Source of the DNA: Tatumella morbirosei
GTDB taxonomy: Bacteria; Pseudomonadota; Gammaproteobacteria; Enterobacterales; Enterobacteriaceae
Assembly (NCBI RefSeq): GCF_000757425.2
Contig: NZ_JPKR02000003.1
Coordinates: 558,001-622,000 of the forward strand
Direction of reading: 5' to 3'
Length of the DNA: 64,000 nucleotides
Shown here: piece by piece, positions 20,126 through 29,067 of the stretch
Layout: every line of letters starts with the position of its first letter
Numbering within the stretch: the first letter of the stretch is position 1
Notes under the pieces: generated by a model
Seen by the model: only the letters and a program-made list of their open reading frames with translations
Databases searched by the model: none
Told to the model about the DNA's origin: nothing
Made by a program: the position numbers and the translations under genes

Positions 20126-20509
20126 ATGTCAATATTACTCTCTGACGCGCTGCCAGCCCCTGACAGCAATCTGCCTTTCAGCGGTTTGTGGCAGGCGGCC
20201 ATCGCTGTGCTGCTGGTCGCGGTACTACTGATAGTTCTGCGCTGGCTGAGCAATCGAGTCAGTCTGCCCCGCCACCCTGGATCTCCACGCATGCAGGTGA
20301 TTGCCAGTCTGGCGGTCGGACAGAATCAGCGGATTGTCATCCTGGATCTTCCGGACTGTCGACTGGTGGTAGGTGTGACTACTCAGCACATTAACCACCT
20401 CTACACCCTTCCCGCGGGCGAACCGGCTGATACTTCGCTCTCCCGGCCACCGGTCAGTCAGGCATTTCTCAGTCAGTGGCGATCGCTGCTGGCCGGGAGA
20501 GGAAAATAA
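20126..20509 (+). CDS. fliO: Flagellar biosynthesis protein FliO
   Basis: A 127-residue single-pass membrane protein that assists assembly of the FliP-FliR export gate. One helix ([24 protein letters not shown]) is followed by the cytoplasmic FliO domain ([20 protein letters not shown]). Position between fliN and fliP is canonical. Confidence 0.94.
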   Translation: MSILLSDALPAPDSNLPFSGLWQAAIAVLLVAVLLIVLRWLSNRVSLPRHPGSPRMQVIASLAVGQNQRIVILDLPDCRLVVGVTTQHINHLYTLPAGEPADTSLSRPPVSQAFLSQWRSLLAGRGK

Positions 20510-20511
20510 TC

Positions 20512-21240
20512 ATGAAATTATCGATGCGGTGCCTGTTACTGATATGTTTACTCACTTCGGCGGGGAATGCGGCGGCTGTCCCCTTACAGTCGCTGACGGC
20601 CAACAGCCCGGACTGGCCTCTACCGGTTCAGACACTTATCTTTATCGGTGCTCTGACACTGCTTCCGGCAGCGTTGCTGATGATGACAAGCTTCACCCGT
20701 ATCATCATTGTTTTCGGTCTGCTTCGCAGCGCGTTAGGAACGCCTTCCGCACCACCGAATCAGGTTATGCTCGGGCTGGCATTGTTTCTGACACTGTTTG
20801 TGATGTCTCCGACACTCGACCAGGTGTATCAGCAGGCGTGGCTGCCATTTAGCGAAAACCAGATGCCGGCAGGAGAAGCCCTGGCGGCCGGCAGTCGCCC
20901 ACTGGCAAAATTTATGCTAAAGCAAACCCGACAGTCAGACCTTGCGCTGTTTGTCAGGCTGGCCAATCATCCGGCTCTGCAAAGCCCTGAAGATGTCCCG
21001 ATGCGAATCCTGATCCCTGCTTATATCACCAGTGAACTGAAAACGGCGTTCCGCATTGGATTTACGATATTTATTCCTTTCATGATTGTGGATTTAGTGG
21101 TTGCCAGCGTACTGATGGCTCTCGGGATGATGATGGTTCCCCCCGCCACCATTTCGTTGCCATTTAAGCTGATGCTGTTTGTGCTGGCTAACGGTTGGCA
21201 GGTGCTGATCGGTTCACTGGCACAGAGTTTTGTCCGGTAA
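20512..21240 (+). CDS. fliP: Flagellar export gate protein FliP
   Basis: A 242-residue export-gate core subunit. It has a cleavable signal peptide ([22 protein letters not shown]) and four membrane helices, with the conserved [40 protein letters not shown] region. The ATG at 20512 follows GGGAGAGG and lies 2 bases after fliO; the longer frame from 20476 is inside fliO. Confidence 0.97.
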   Translation: MKLSMRCLLLICLLTSAGNAAAVPLQSLTANSPDWPLPVQTLIFIGALTLLPAALLMMTSFTRIIIVFGLLRSALGTPSAPPNQVMLGLALFLTLFVMSPTLDQVYQQAWLPFSENQMPAGEALAAGSRPLAKFMLKQTRQSDLALFVRLANHPALQSPEDVPMRILIPAYITSELKTAFRIGFTIFIPFMIVDLVVASVLMALGMMMVPPATISLPFKLMLFVLANGWQVLIGSLAQSFVR

Positions 21241-21276
21241 CTTTTCTCTGACGCTCAATATTGTGAGGAATTCACC

Positions 21277-21546
21277 ATGTCTCCCGAATCTGTAATGACA
21301 CTGGGTCAGGGTGCTATGAAAATTGCACTGTCTCTGGCTTCGCCTCCATTACTGGCCGCACTGATCAGCGGACTGCTGATCAGTCTGCTACAGGCTGCCA
21401 CCCAGATAAACGAACAGACCCTGTCGTTCATTCCTAAAATTCTGGCGGTGATTACGGCACTGATGATTGCCGGACCCTGGATGCTAAACAGCCTGCTGGA
21501 ATATATGCGTACTCTGTTTACCTCTGTCGCCTTTGCCGCAGGCTGA
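21277..21546 (+). CDS. fliQ: Flagellar export gate protein FliQ
   Basis: An 89-residue protein with two membrane helices (ALIS/LLISLLQAATQINEQTLSFIPKI and the C-terminal helix). Part of the FliPQR gate. GAGGA 7 bases before the ATG. It lies 36 bp after fliP and 6 bp before fliR. Confidence 0.97.
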   Translation: MSPESVMTLGQGAMKIALSLASPPLLAALISGLLISLLQAATQINEQTLSFIPKILAVITALMIAGPWMLNSLLEYMRTLFTSVAFAAG

Positions 21547-21552
21547 CTGGCC

Positions 21553-22326
21553 ATGCTCCCTGGCAGCCTGAATCAGTTATCCTCAGTGTTCAGTGATTAT
21601 TTCTGGCCCTTTTGCCGTATCCTGGCGCTTATCAGTACCGCACCATTACTTGGGGACAAGCAGGTCAACAGCCGGGTGAAAATCGGGCTGGCGCTGGCAC
21701 TGTCAGCACTGCTCGCCCCGTTGCTTCCCACCAGCGGTATTCCACTGTTCAGCCCGCAAGGTTTACTGACTCTGTGCAGACAACTACTCATCGGTATCAG
21801 TCTTGGTTGGGGTATGTCGCTGGCATTTGCCGCTGTGCGCCTGGCAGGGGAAGTCGCCGGGATGCAAATGGGATTATCATTCGCCTCATTTTATGACCCG
21901 TCATCGCACAGTTCACTGTCAATACTGGCACGAATCTTTTATACCCTGGCGTTATTGCTTTTTTTGAGTGCCGACGGACATCTCTGGCTACTCAGTATTC
22001 TGGCTGACACGTTCACTGCACTGCCGGTCAGTCATGGTGGATGGCAGCCGGACTTCTTTAGTGGTGTGTGCAACCTTGCTGCAATGATCTTTAGTAGTGC
22101 ATTACGACTGGCTCTGCCGCTGATTATGCTGTTGCTGGCGCTGAATATGACTCTTGGGATACTTAACCGCATGTCACCCCAGCTTTCGGTTTTTGTTGTC
22201 GGTTTCCCGCTAACCCTGTCTGTAGGTATACTCAGTTGCCGTTTACTGCTCCCCTGGTTTGTTCCCTATAGCAGCCAGCTATTTAACGGCCTGTTGGAAC
22301 AGCTGGCTACTCTGTTGCTCCGCTGA
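21553..22326 (+). CDS. fliR: Flagellar export gate protein FliR
   Basis: A 257-residue membrane protein with about six helices, the third component of the export gate. Conserved segments include AVRLAGEVAGMQMGLSFASFYDP and ALNMTLGILNRMSPQLSVFVVGFPLTL. It ends the fliLMNOPQR operon. rcsA follows in the same direction, as in E. coli. Confidence 0.97.
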   Translation: MLPGSLNQLSSVFSDYFWPFCRILALISTAPLLGDKQVNSRVKIGLALALSALLAPLLPTSGIPLFSPQGLLTLCRQLLIGISLGWGMSLAFAAVRLAGEVAGMQMGLSFASFYDPSSHSSLSILARIFYTLALLLFLSADGHLWLLSILADTFTALPVSHGGWQPDFFSGVCNLAAMIFSSALRLALPLIMLLLALNMTLGILNRMSPQLSVFVVGFPLTLSVGILSCRLLLPWFVPYSSQLFNGLLEQLATLLLR

Positions 22327-22348
22327 CTTCTGTTATTTCCCCGTGTCG

Positions 22349-22362
22349 CCGGATAATCCTTT
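22349..22362. promoter_or_regulatory. RcsAB box upstream of rcsA
   Basis: Read on the minus strand this is AAAGGATTATCCGG, 12 of 14 matching the RcsAB box reported for E. coli rcsA (TAAGGATTATCCGA, recalled). It lies about 245 bp before the rcsA start, in the fliR-rcsA gap, consistent with autoregulation through RcsA-RcsB and a long AT-rich leader. Confidence 0.7.
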
Positions 22363-22605
22363 CACAGGCGGAATAATGAGAATTTTCTCATGATACCGGT
22401 TCCTTTGAGCGGATATATTAAATATACTTATACATAATTTATTAATAATTTTCGTTTTCAGGCAAAATATTAATCATTACATTGCCATACTTTTGCAAAC
22501 ACTGGATGCTATTTGTTCAATTTTGTAGCGTTACCCCTGTTTTTATAAAGCTGATGGGTATTTCTGCAATTTTGTAAGGTTTTAATTTGGTCAGGAACAG
22601 CCAGC

Positions 22606-23238
22606 ATGACAAGCGTTATTATGGATCCATGTGTTTATACCCAAACCGCTCTGAATGATTATCTGGGGTCGAAAGGTATCACCTGCTATAATTTCGACCA
22701 ACCGGTCGCTCCCGGGCAACTCGACGAACTATTAGCGCGCGTGAGCCCTGCGCTGGTGTTTATCTCGGAACACTGCCTCAGCAACAACCGCGCTGAGGAT
22801 GTGGTATTAAAAAAAATCATCTCCCGCTATCCGGACAGTACCTTTATTATATTTATGGCATTGTCTAACGGACATTTCAGTGAGTATCTCTGTCTGCGGG
22901 ACAATATTATTGTCACTACCAAACAGCTGGACAGGACCACTCTGGAAGAGCTGATCAACGGCTATCTGATAAAAAAAGGCAAGATCAAGTGCCGACGCAA
23001 TGCCACATCACTGGCAGGTCCGGTAGCACTCAGCCGGACCGAACATGAAATGCTGAGAATGTGGATGTCCGGGTATGATACCGTGAGAATTGCGGGGATG
23101 ATGCAGATAAAAACCAAAACCATCTCGGCACACAAAGGGAATATAAAGAAAAAAATCAAGACTCAGAACAAACAGGTTATCCATCATCTGCTCAGGCTGA
23201 CCCACACCCTGACCAGCGGGCTCAATTGCAGCCAGTGA
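22606..23238 (+). CDS. rcsA: Transcriptional activator of capsule genes RcsA
   Basis: A 210-residue LuxR-type auxiliary regulator that pairs with RcsB to activate capsular/exopolysaccharide genes and repress flagellar ones. The C-terminal LuxR helix-turn-helix is clear (LSRTEHEMLRMWMSGYDTVRIAGMMQIKTKTISAHKGNIKKKIKTQNK). The N-terminal half lacks receiver phosphorylation residues, as in RcsA. Length equals the family (207 in E. coli), and position next to fliR and before dsrB is conserved. Confidence 0.95.
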   Translation: MTSVIMDPCVYTQTALNDYLGSKGITCYNFDQPVAPGQLDELLARVSPALVFISEHCLSNNRAEDVVLKKIISRYPDSTFIIFMALSNGHFSEYLCLRDNIIVTTKQLDRTTLEELINGYLIKKGKIKCRRNATSLAGPVALSRTEHEMLRMWMSGYDTVRIAGMMQIKTKTISAHKGNIKKKIKTQNKQVIHHLLRLTHTLTSGLNCSQ

Positions 23239-23261
23239 TCGCAATGCGTAACTGCCATCGC

Positions 23262-23474
23262 TTAGTCGGGCCGTGACGCTTCCGGTGGGGTGACCGGTTC
23301 CACAAAGATTCCCTCCGGGGAGTTATCTTCGTTAAAGAACCAGATGCCACGCGGATAATCCTCCAGAGCCACCAGAAACATGACGCCTTCACTGAATGAT
23401 TCCACCGCCAGGACCAGACCGGTTCTGCGGGGTCCGCCGTCGGTTTTGACACTGACCCATTCATTTACCTGCAT
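23262..23474 (-). CDS. dsrB: DsrB family protein
   Basis: A 70-residue protein whose [41 protein letters not shown] core matches E. coli DsrB almost throughout, with a slightly longer acidic tail. GGAG precedes the ATG. It is convergent with rcsA, as in E. coli. Function is not established; the fold is probably a small SH3-like barrel (inference). The sRNA gene dsrA, which lies near dsrB in E. coli, was not found here. Confidence 0.92.
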   Translation of the reverse strand: MQVNEWVSVKTDGGPRRTGLVLAVESFSEGVMFLVALEDYPRGIWFFNEDNSPEGIFVEPVTPPEASRPD

Positions 23475-23511
23475 CTTCTGCTCCTGTTGTTTTTCAGCAT
23501 GCCATTAAAGT

Positions 23512-23541
23512 AAAACAGGACAACCTTTTGGTTGTCCTGCT
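23512..23541 (-). terminator. Terminator of the 43-residue peptide gene
   Basis: A perfect 10-bp stem, CAGGACAACC / GGTTGTCCTG with an AAAA loop, is followed on the minus strand by TTTTACTTT. It lies 32 bases past the stop of the small gene at 23573-23704. Confidence 0.8.
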
Positions 23542-23572
23542 CAGATTATACGCCACAGACATCGACTACAAA

Positions 23573-23704
23573 TCAGATTTTACAGCCTTCACAATCGGCT
23601 TCATCATTAAGATCAGTCGGGATTTCATTCGCCTTTTCCTGTGCTTTGGCTTCTGCATCTGCCAACTGGGCATCAATATCAAATTCGAAAATATCGTCGC
23701 TCAT
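23573..23704 (-). CDS. Small acidic protein with C-terminal Cys pair (43 aa)
   Basis: A 43-residue frame, MSDDIFEFDIDAQLADAEAK... ending DEADCEGCKI. It is strongly acidic and has a C-terminal CxxC. CGGAG lies just before tandem ATG codons (23707 and 23704), and a strong terminator follows, so a real transcript is likely. Not recognised as a named family. CxxC suggests metal or redox chemistry, but this is only a possibility. It sits between dsrB and yedI on the same strand as both. Confidence 0.65.
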   Translation of the reverse strand: MSDDIFEFDIDAQLADAEAKAQEKANEIPTDLNDEADCEGCKI

Positions 23705-23736
23705 CATCTACTCCGCTACTTTATACCTGCTGGCAG

Positions 23737-24651
23737 TTATACCTTTTTACCGGATAATTTTCCAAACAGTTTTACCAGGCACAGCACAATCGACCCAATC
23801 ACCGCACCAATGACCAGAGGTGCTGCAATACTGCCGATCAGTGATGCGAAAAGGTCACTGCTCTGTTCACTGAGTTGTTCCACCTTGTGATGTAACCAGG
23901 GGACTCCGTGGATAACAATCCCGCCGCCAACTAAAAACATCGCCAGTGTCCCGACGACTGACAATACTTTCATCAGTAACGGCGCCAGGACCAATAAACC
24001 GTCACCGGTTTTACGGGCCAGAAATAACTGTTTCTTTTGCAGCCAGAATCCCAGGTCATCAATTTTAACGATCAGTGCAACAATGCCATATACCCCCACA
24101 GTCACCAACACAGCAATTCCCGCAAGGATCAGGATTTGATTCAGCAACGGTGCCGACGAGACAATCCCCAGGGTCAGGGCCACGATCTCCGCCGACAAAA
24201 TGAAATCGGTGCGAACCGCACCTTTGATTTTATCTTTTTCATAGCGGGCAGCTTCCTGCTCACTGAGCTTCTGCAACCGCTGTTGCCGGGCCTCAGGAGA
24301 TTTACGCTGTTTATCGGCCGTCAGCCAGTGGACGATTTTCTCCACTCCCTCATAACTCAGATAAGCGCCACCCAGCATCAGTAGCGGAGTAATCAGCCAG
24401 GGGGCAAATGCCGATATCAGTAAGGCCAGCGGAACAAGAATAACTTTATTGAGCAACGACCCCTTAGCTACGCCCCATACCACAGGCAACTCACGGTTGG
24501 CTTTTACACCCGTCACCTGTTGCGCATTGAGTGATAAATCATCGCCTAATACTCCGGCGGTTTTCTTAGCGGCGACTTTCCCCATGACTGAAATATCATC
24601 CAGCAGGGTAGCAATATCGTCGAGTAGTGTGAGTAAACTGGTTCCTGCCAA
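23737..24651 (-). CDS. yedI: Inner membrane protein YedI (DUF808)
   Basis: A 304-residue multi-pass membrane protein. [20 protein letters not shown] at the N-terminus and [34 protein letters not shown] nearby match E. coli YedI nearly residue for residue. The start codon is TTG at 24651, aligning with the E. coli Met and preceded by AGGGAAA. The transport role, if any, is unknown. Confidence 0.93.
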   Translation of the reverse strand: MAGTSLLTLLDDIATLLDDISVMGKVAAKKTAGVLGDDLSLNAQQVTGVKANRELPVVWGVAKGSLLNKVILVPLALLISAFAPWLITPLLMLGGAYLSYEGVEKIVHWLTADKQRKSPEARQQRLQKLSEQEAARYEKDKIKGAVRTDFILSAEIVALTLGIVSSAPLLNQILILAGIAVLVTVGVYGIVALIVKIDDLGFWLQKKQLFLARKTGDGLLVLAPLLMKVLSVVGTLAMFLVGGGIVIHGVPWLHHKVEQLSEQSSDLFASLIGSIAAPLVIGAVIGSIVLCLVKLFGKLSGKKV

Positions 24652-24710
24652 AGAAATTTCCCTTCCTGTTGAATAAAAAAACTACTCATCATGACGATGA
24701 GCACGGCGAC

Positions 24711-24989
24711 TCAGTCCTCCGGCTCACTGTGCCGGCAACACGGACAAACGTCCATTTCACTTACGGTCATATCGGCAATACCCGCAGTTTGCCATTCCAC
24801 CCGCACCGGCAGGCCGGCGGGCAGATCATGATGAATATACTTGCTCACCGGCGTTTCGGTCAGGCCACTGATCTCTTCTGTGGCGATCAACTGTTCTCCG
24901 ACGAAAATAGTCGCGGTAGCGCGGGTATTCACCATCCGCTCATTCTGCAGGGCATACAGCCGTTTTACCGTCAGTTTGATACTGGCCAT
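24711..24989 (-). CDS. Hypothetical protein with C-terminal CPCC
   Basis: A 92-residue protein, MASIKLTVKRLYALQNERMV, with a beta-rich look (TATIFVGEQLIATEEISG) and the ending DVCPCCRHSEPED. The CPCC could bind a metal. No signal peptide or membrane segment, and no family recognised. It is 59 bp upstream of yedI on the same strand and could share its transcript. A frame on the opposite strand (24669-25112) is less plausible. Confidence 0.55.
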   Translation of the reverse strand: MASIKLTVKRLYALQNERMVNTRATATIFVGEQLIATEEISGLTETPVSKYIHHDLPAGLPVRVEWQTAGIADMTVSEMDVCPCCRHSEPED

Positions 24990-25333
24990 GGTTTTGTTCC
25001 GGATGAAAGTTACAGGACGGAGGCCACCAGTGACTGCGCCCGTCCTTCAGAGACTTCACGCTCAGTAGCCATCCCGCCGATTGTTCAGTCACACTTTGTA
25101 ACAGGCCTGTGATTCAGAGTAAACCCGTTTCAGCATCGACGGAGAAAACGCACAACCAGATTTTTAATTCTGCGCAGGGTACTCACCGTAGTGGCGATGC
25201 TAACGCCTGACAGATTACAGGAAATACATTCACCCTTACGGAAGTATAGGCCGACTATTGCGAAGTGTGTGCGAAAGATTTGAACCGGAATCACTGACAG
25301 AAGAGTAAAGCCGACCGCCCGGGCCGGCTGCAG
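24990..25333. other. Intergenic region, CPCC protein to yedJ
   Basis: About 340 bases between minus-strand genes. No gene, hairpin or repeat stood out. Confidence 0.3.
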
Positions 25334-26041
25334 TTAACATTTATCTACCCGCGCCATAAACTCTTCGCGGATGGCTTCATCCGGATGCTGTACTCCTCCG
25401 GCCAGCTCACTACTCAGCCTTGCCATATACTCCACCAGAAACGCGGCATGATACCTGGCAATCGCTCTGCCGGTCTCAGTATGCATCGTTGCCGGTAAGC
25501 CGAGTAATTTGGTCTGAAAATGGTCCAGAGCCCAATGGATATCATCCAGCGGACGTTGACGGGCAAACGGGTCTTCACTGTCGAACAACGCCCTGCCCAG
25601 GGCTCCGGAGGTATAAAACACCCGTGCCAGACCAATAGCCCCTAATGACTCCAGCCGATCAGCATCCTGCACAATTTTGGCTTCCACGGTTTCTGCGGGT
25701 ATTCCGGCGCTGAAGCTGTGCGCCTCGACCGCATGACTCACGGCCGGGTAAAGTTCGGAGGGAAAATCGGCGAAATCTGCCTGTAGCACCCTAACCGTTT
25801 CCCGGGCAGCATAACGGGATGCTAAGTGTCGCTCAGGATGATTCTTTGGCAGATTCACAATGTCGTGAAAATAGCAGGCAGTCAGCACAACCAGTGGATT
25901 GGCCTCACTATCCTGCATAATCTTTTGCGCACTGGCCCAGACGCGTTGCAGGTGTGCCAGATCATGCGCTTTGTCTTCATGGTCCCAGTTCTCCCTGAAC
26001 CATTGGTCAAATCGGGACTGCCAGTCAGTTAATAATGCCAT
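25334..26041 (-). CDS. yedJ: HD-domain phosphohydrolase YedJ
   Basis: A 235-residue soluble metal-dependent phosphohydrolase of the HD superfamily. The metal ligands are visible: H (DLAHLQRVW), HD (CYFHDIVNLP), and D further on (QDADRLESLGAIG), with HSFSAGI between. Size and motif order match E. coli YedJ (231 aa). The physiological substrate is unknown. Convergent neighbours are absent; it is transcribed away from shiA. Confidence 0.92.
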   Translation of the reverse strand: MALLTDWQSRFDQWFRENWDHEDKAHDLAHLQRVWASAQKIMQDSEANPLVVLTACYFHDIVNLPKNHPERHLASRYAARETVRVLQADFADFPSELYPAVSHAVEAHSFSAGIPAETVEAKIVQDADRLESLGAIGLARVFYTSGALGRALFDSEDPFARQRPLDDIHWALDHFQTKLLGLPATMHTETGRAIARYHAAFLVEYMARLSSELAGGVQHPDEAIREEFMARVDKC

Positions 26042-26434
26042 TATTACGCTCCCCCTGTTCGACCTGCAGGACTTGCTGTCCTGTGTTAATCATAAGCCAG
26101 CATTCTTACACTGCTAACAATACGGTAAAATTAAATGTAACAAAGATGGCATTGTTACTGATGTTAAACGACATTGTAGTCCGTGACAATGTCACTGATA
26201 GTCATTAATCTGCTGCGCGGAAGTCAGCCTCCTGCGGCGCACAAAGTGCATGATTTACCTGCGTGATAACCTGTTTTTATCTTTTCTGTTTAAAACTGCA
26301 GTAAAACAGTTTTCAGCAGCCTTCTGTCGGGGTAGTCTCTTACCCCTGCATAAACCTCCTGAGCTCCCGATGACAATGGCAGACGACGATGGGTGCAGAA
26401 GTGATAAAAAAAACTAATGACTGGCAGGACAACT
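26042..26434. other. Divergent yedJ/shiA region with inverted repeat
   Basis: About 390 bases. A perfect 8-bp inverted repeat, GACATTGT at 26170-26177 and ACAATGTC at 26186-26193 (8-nt spacer), lies in the middle, with a similar GCATTGTTAC nearby. It may be an operator for one of the two genes; no regulator can be named. Confidence 0.4.
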
Positions 26435-27745
26435 ATGGACTCAACACTCACATCAGACAGCCGTGAATCACATGGCCATTCTCTTTCACGGGCAAGACGT
26501 GCTGCCTGGGGGAGTTTTGCCGGTGCAGTGGTCGACTGGTATGACTTTTTGTTATACGGCATTACTGCGGCGCTGGTGTTTAACCGTGAATTTTTCCCAC
26601 AAATCAGCCCTGCGATGGGTACACTGGCAGCATTCGCTACCTTTGGCGTTGGCTTTTTATTCCGTCCGTTAGGCGGCATTATTTTCGGTCATTTTGGGGA
26701 TCGTCTTGGCCGCAAACGCATGCTGATGCTGACCGTCTGGATTATGGGTTGTGCAACGGCAGCTATCGGTTTGTTACCCTCTTTTAACCAAATCGGCTGG
26801 CTGGCTCCGGTGTTGCTGGTGACACTCCGCGCGATTCAGGGGTTTGCGGTAGGCGGCGAATGGGGTGGCGCAGCGTTATTATCGGTCGAAAGTGCGCCGG
26901 AAAAGAAAAAAGCTTTTTACAGCAGCGGCGTCCAGGTAGGTTATGGCGTTGGTTTATTGCTTTCTACCGGGTTGGTGTCGCTGATCAGTCATTTCACCAC
27001 TGACCAGCAGTTCATTAGCTGGGGATGGCGAATCCCGTTTATTTTTAGTGTACTGCTGGTGGCGGGCGCCCTGTGGATTCGTCACGGTATGCAGGAATCG
27101 GCCGAATTTGAACAACAGGCAATCCCGGAGCGACACAGTGGCTTACCGGTTCTCCATGCGCTGATTAAGCACCCGGGGGCATTTTTACAGATCATCGCAT
27201 TGCGTTTATGTGAGCTGTTAACGATGTACATTGTCACTACCTTCGCGCTCAATTATTCGACCCAGAACCTGGGTCTTTCCCGGGACTTATTTCTGAATAT
27301 TGGTCTGCTGGTCGGGGCAATTAGCTGCGTAACCATTCCCTGCTTCGCCTGGCTTGCGGATAACTATGGCAGACGCCGAATTTATATTACCGGGGCATTG
27401 ATCGGTACCTTCAGCGCGGTACCCTTTTTTATGGCACTGGAATCACAGTCGGTCGTGTGGATTATCTTCTTCTCACTGATGTTGGCGAATATTGCTCACG
27501 ACATGGTGGTCTGTGTTCAGCAACCCATGTTCACAGAAATGTTCGGTGCCGGTTTCCGTTACAGTGGTGCCGGGGTGGGCTATCAGGTAGCCAGTGTGGT
27601 CGGTGGCGGGTTCACCCCGTTTATCGCTGCGGCATTAGTCACGGGGTCTGGTGGCAGCTGGCACAGCGTAGCGGTTTATCTGAGCGTGGGTTGTCTGATA
27701 TCGGTATTGGTCGCCGCATTAATGAAAACACGCACTCACGGATAA
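26435..27745 (+). CDS. shiA: Shikimate:H+ symporter ShiA
   Basis: A 436-residue MFS transporter of the metabolite:H+ symporter family with 12 predicted helices. From GSFAGAVVDWYDFLLYGITAALVFNREFFPQ onward it follows E. coli ShiA closely, including the MFS loop motif GDRLGRKRML. The ATG at 26435 (MDSTLTSDSRES) matches the E. coli start and has AGGA at the right distance. It imports shikimate and possibly related aromatic-pathway acids. In E. coli shiA likewise lies near asn tRNA genes. Confidence 0.95.
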   Translation: MDSTLTSDSRESHGHSLSRARRAAWGSFAGAVVDWYDFLLYGITAALVFNREFFPQISPAMGTLAAFATFGVGFLFRPLGGIIFGHFGDRLGRKRMLMLTVWIMGCATAAIGLLPSFNQIGWLAPVLLVTLRAIQGFAVGGEWGGAALLSVESAPEKKKAFYSSGVQVGYGVGLLLSTGLVSLISHFTTDQQFISWGWRIPFIFSVLLVAGALWIRHGMQESAEFEQQAIPERHSGLPVLHALIKHPGAFLQIIALRLCELLTMYIVTTFALNYSTQNLGLSRDLFLNIGLLVGAISCVTIPCFAWLADNYGRRRIYITGALIGTFSAVPFFMALESQSVVWIIFFSLMLANIAHDMVVCVQQPMFTEMFGAGFRYSGAGVGYQVASVVGGGFTPFIAAALVTGSGGSWHSVAVYLSVGCLISVLVAALMKTRTHG

Positions 27746-27751
27746 TCTGAG

Positions 27752-27783
27752 GGCTTCCCGGGCCGTCACCGGGAGGCCCGTTC
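27752..27783 (+). terminator. Possible terminator after shiA
   Basis: An 11-bp hairpin (GGGCTTCCCGG / CCGGGAGGCCC, one G-U pair) lies just past the shiA stop, but without a strong T-run. Confidence 0.5.
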
Positions 27784-28073
27784 GCGGGGTACATCGCTCC
27801 CCTTTACTTGCTGATGCCTCTTCCCGGGCAAATAGCCTCTCAACTGAACAGCCAGGCCACCAGATCATGGCCTCCGACTTATCATCCCCGGAAATACCCT
27901 TTCCCCACAGAGCACTCCGCAGGATGAAAACCTGCAGTCCACCCACTGTCATTTTACCATGGTGACGGGTAGCGGCTATTGACAGAACTGACAGAAAGTA
28001 TAGGATGAGCGCCGACATTTATTGTTATATTATAACATCACAAGAACCTGCTCTTGATACTACGGGGATGTAA
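27784..28073. other. Leader region of the zinc ABC operon
   Basis: No gene is supported here. Its 3' part carries the Zur-type operator at 28023-28037 and must include the promoter of the ABC operon. Confidence 0.5.
28023..28037. promoter_or_regulatory. Zur operator of the metal ABC operon
   Basis: TGTTATATTATAACA is a perfect palindrome matching the centre of the enterobacterial Zur box (GTTATAnTATAAC core). It lies 37 bp before the operon's first ATG. This argues that zinc represses the operon and that the transporter carries zinc rather than manganese or iron. Confidence 0.85.
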
Positions 28074-29061
28074 ATGCAAAACATGACTCAGTCCACTTTG
28101 ACCAAAGTTAATAATAAAAAACACGGAATCTCTGCCGGTAAACTCACCGGATCCCTGCTGCCAGTCGCGGCTATGATGACTTCACTGCTGGCATTTAGCC
28201 AGACCAGCCATGCGGCAGACGCCCCGGTTCACGCGATTGGTATCGAAAATCAGTATGCCGATGTCATCAGCCAGATCGGTGGCAAATACGTTGAGGTCAC
28301 TTCGATTGTCTCAGACCCTAATACTGATCCGCACACTTTTGAAGCCAGCCCCGGTATTGCCCGCCAGATTGCCAGCGCCACCCTGATTGTTGAAAATGGT
28401 GCCGGTTATGATGACTGGGCGGATAAACTGATCGCTGCATCACCTAATTCTGACCGTAAAGTCATTAACGTTCATAACTTACTGAAGCTGCCTGAAAATA
28501 CCGAAAACCCGCACCTGTGGTATGACCCGAACACTATGCCGGCGGTCGCTGATGCTATCGCCGACCAGTTAGCGAAAGCGTTGCCTGACCACGCTGCAGA
28601 ATTCAGGAAAAATGCAGCCTCTTTCCGTCAGTCTATGCAACCGCTCAATGCCGCTATCCAGGAATTACAAAAAAGATTTCCCTGATACTCCGGTGGCAGT
28701 AACCGAGCCGGTAGGTGACTACCTGCTGCAGGCCGCTGGTGCGAAGATTCTCACCCCGAAGGCCCTTGAATACGGCATCATGAATGATGTTGACCCGGCA
28801 CCTCAGTTGGTGAGTGCGCAAAATGAGTTACTGAACGGTAAAAAAGTCCGGGCATTCCTGTATAATCAGCAGGTCACCGACCCGATTACCGAACATTTCC
28901 TCAGCCTGGCGAGAAAAAATAATATACCGGTGGTCGGTGTATATGAAACAATGCCTGAACCAGGATATCACTATCAGTCCTGGATGCTGGCGGAAGTCAA
29001 AGCGTTACGTAAAGCCCTGACAGAAAAAGCCTCCACAGAATCATTGATTGCCGGTAAATAA
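28074..29061 (+). pseudogene. Zinc-type ABC transporter binding protein, frameshifted
   Basis: Two overlapping frames together encode one TroA/ZnuA-family metal-binding lipocalin-unrelated periplasmic protein of about 330 residues. The first (28074-28685) has a long N-terminus with a signal peptide (SLLPVAAMMTSLLAFSQTSHAA) and the metal-site segments DPHTFEASP and ENPHLWYDPNTMP. The second frame carries PDTPVAVTEPVGDYLLQAAGAKI to the end (29061). The break is at the A6 run 28669-28674, where one base too many shifts the frame and stops at TGA 28683. Removing one A restores a continuous protein. It could be a sequencing or assembly error, or a recent true mutation. No His-rich loop as in ZnuA is seen. 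Downstream genes are intact. Confidence 0.85.
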
Positions 29062-29067
29062 AAAAAT

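Noticed and set aside
23475..23736. Possible dsrA small RNA, expected near dsrB in E. coli
   Set aside because: No sequence resembling DsrA was found; the region instead holds a 43-residue coding frame and its terminator.
28668..28676. Programmed -1 frameshift site at AAAAAAG
   Set aside because: The required shift is +1, and no stimulatory structure was seen.
28612..29061. Independent gene for the second half of the zinc-binding protein
   Set aside because: It begins inside the first frame and continues its protein exactly, so it is one frameshifted gene.
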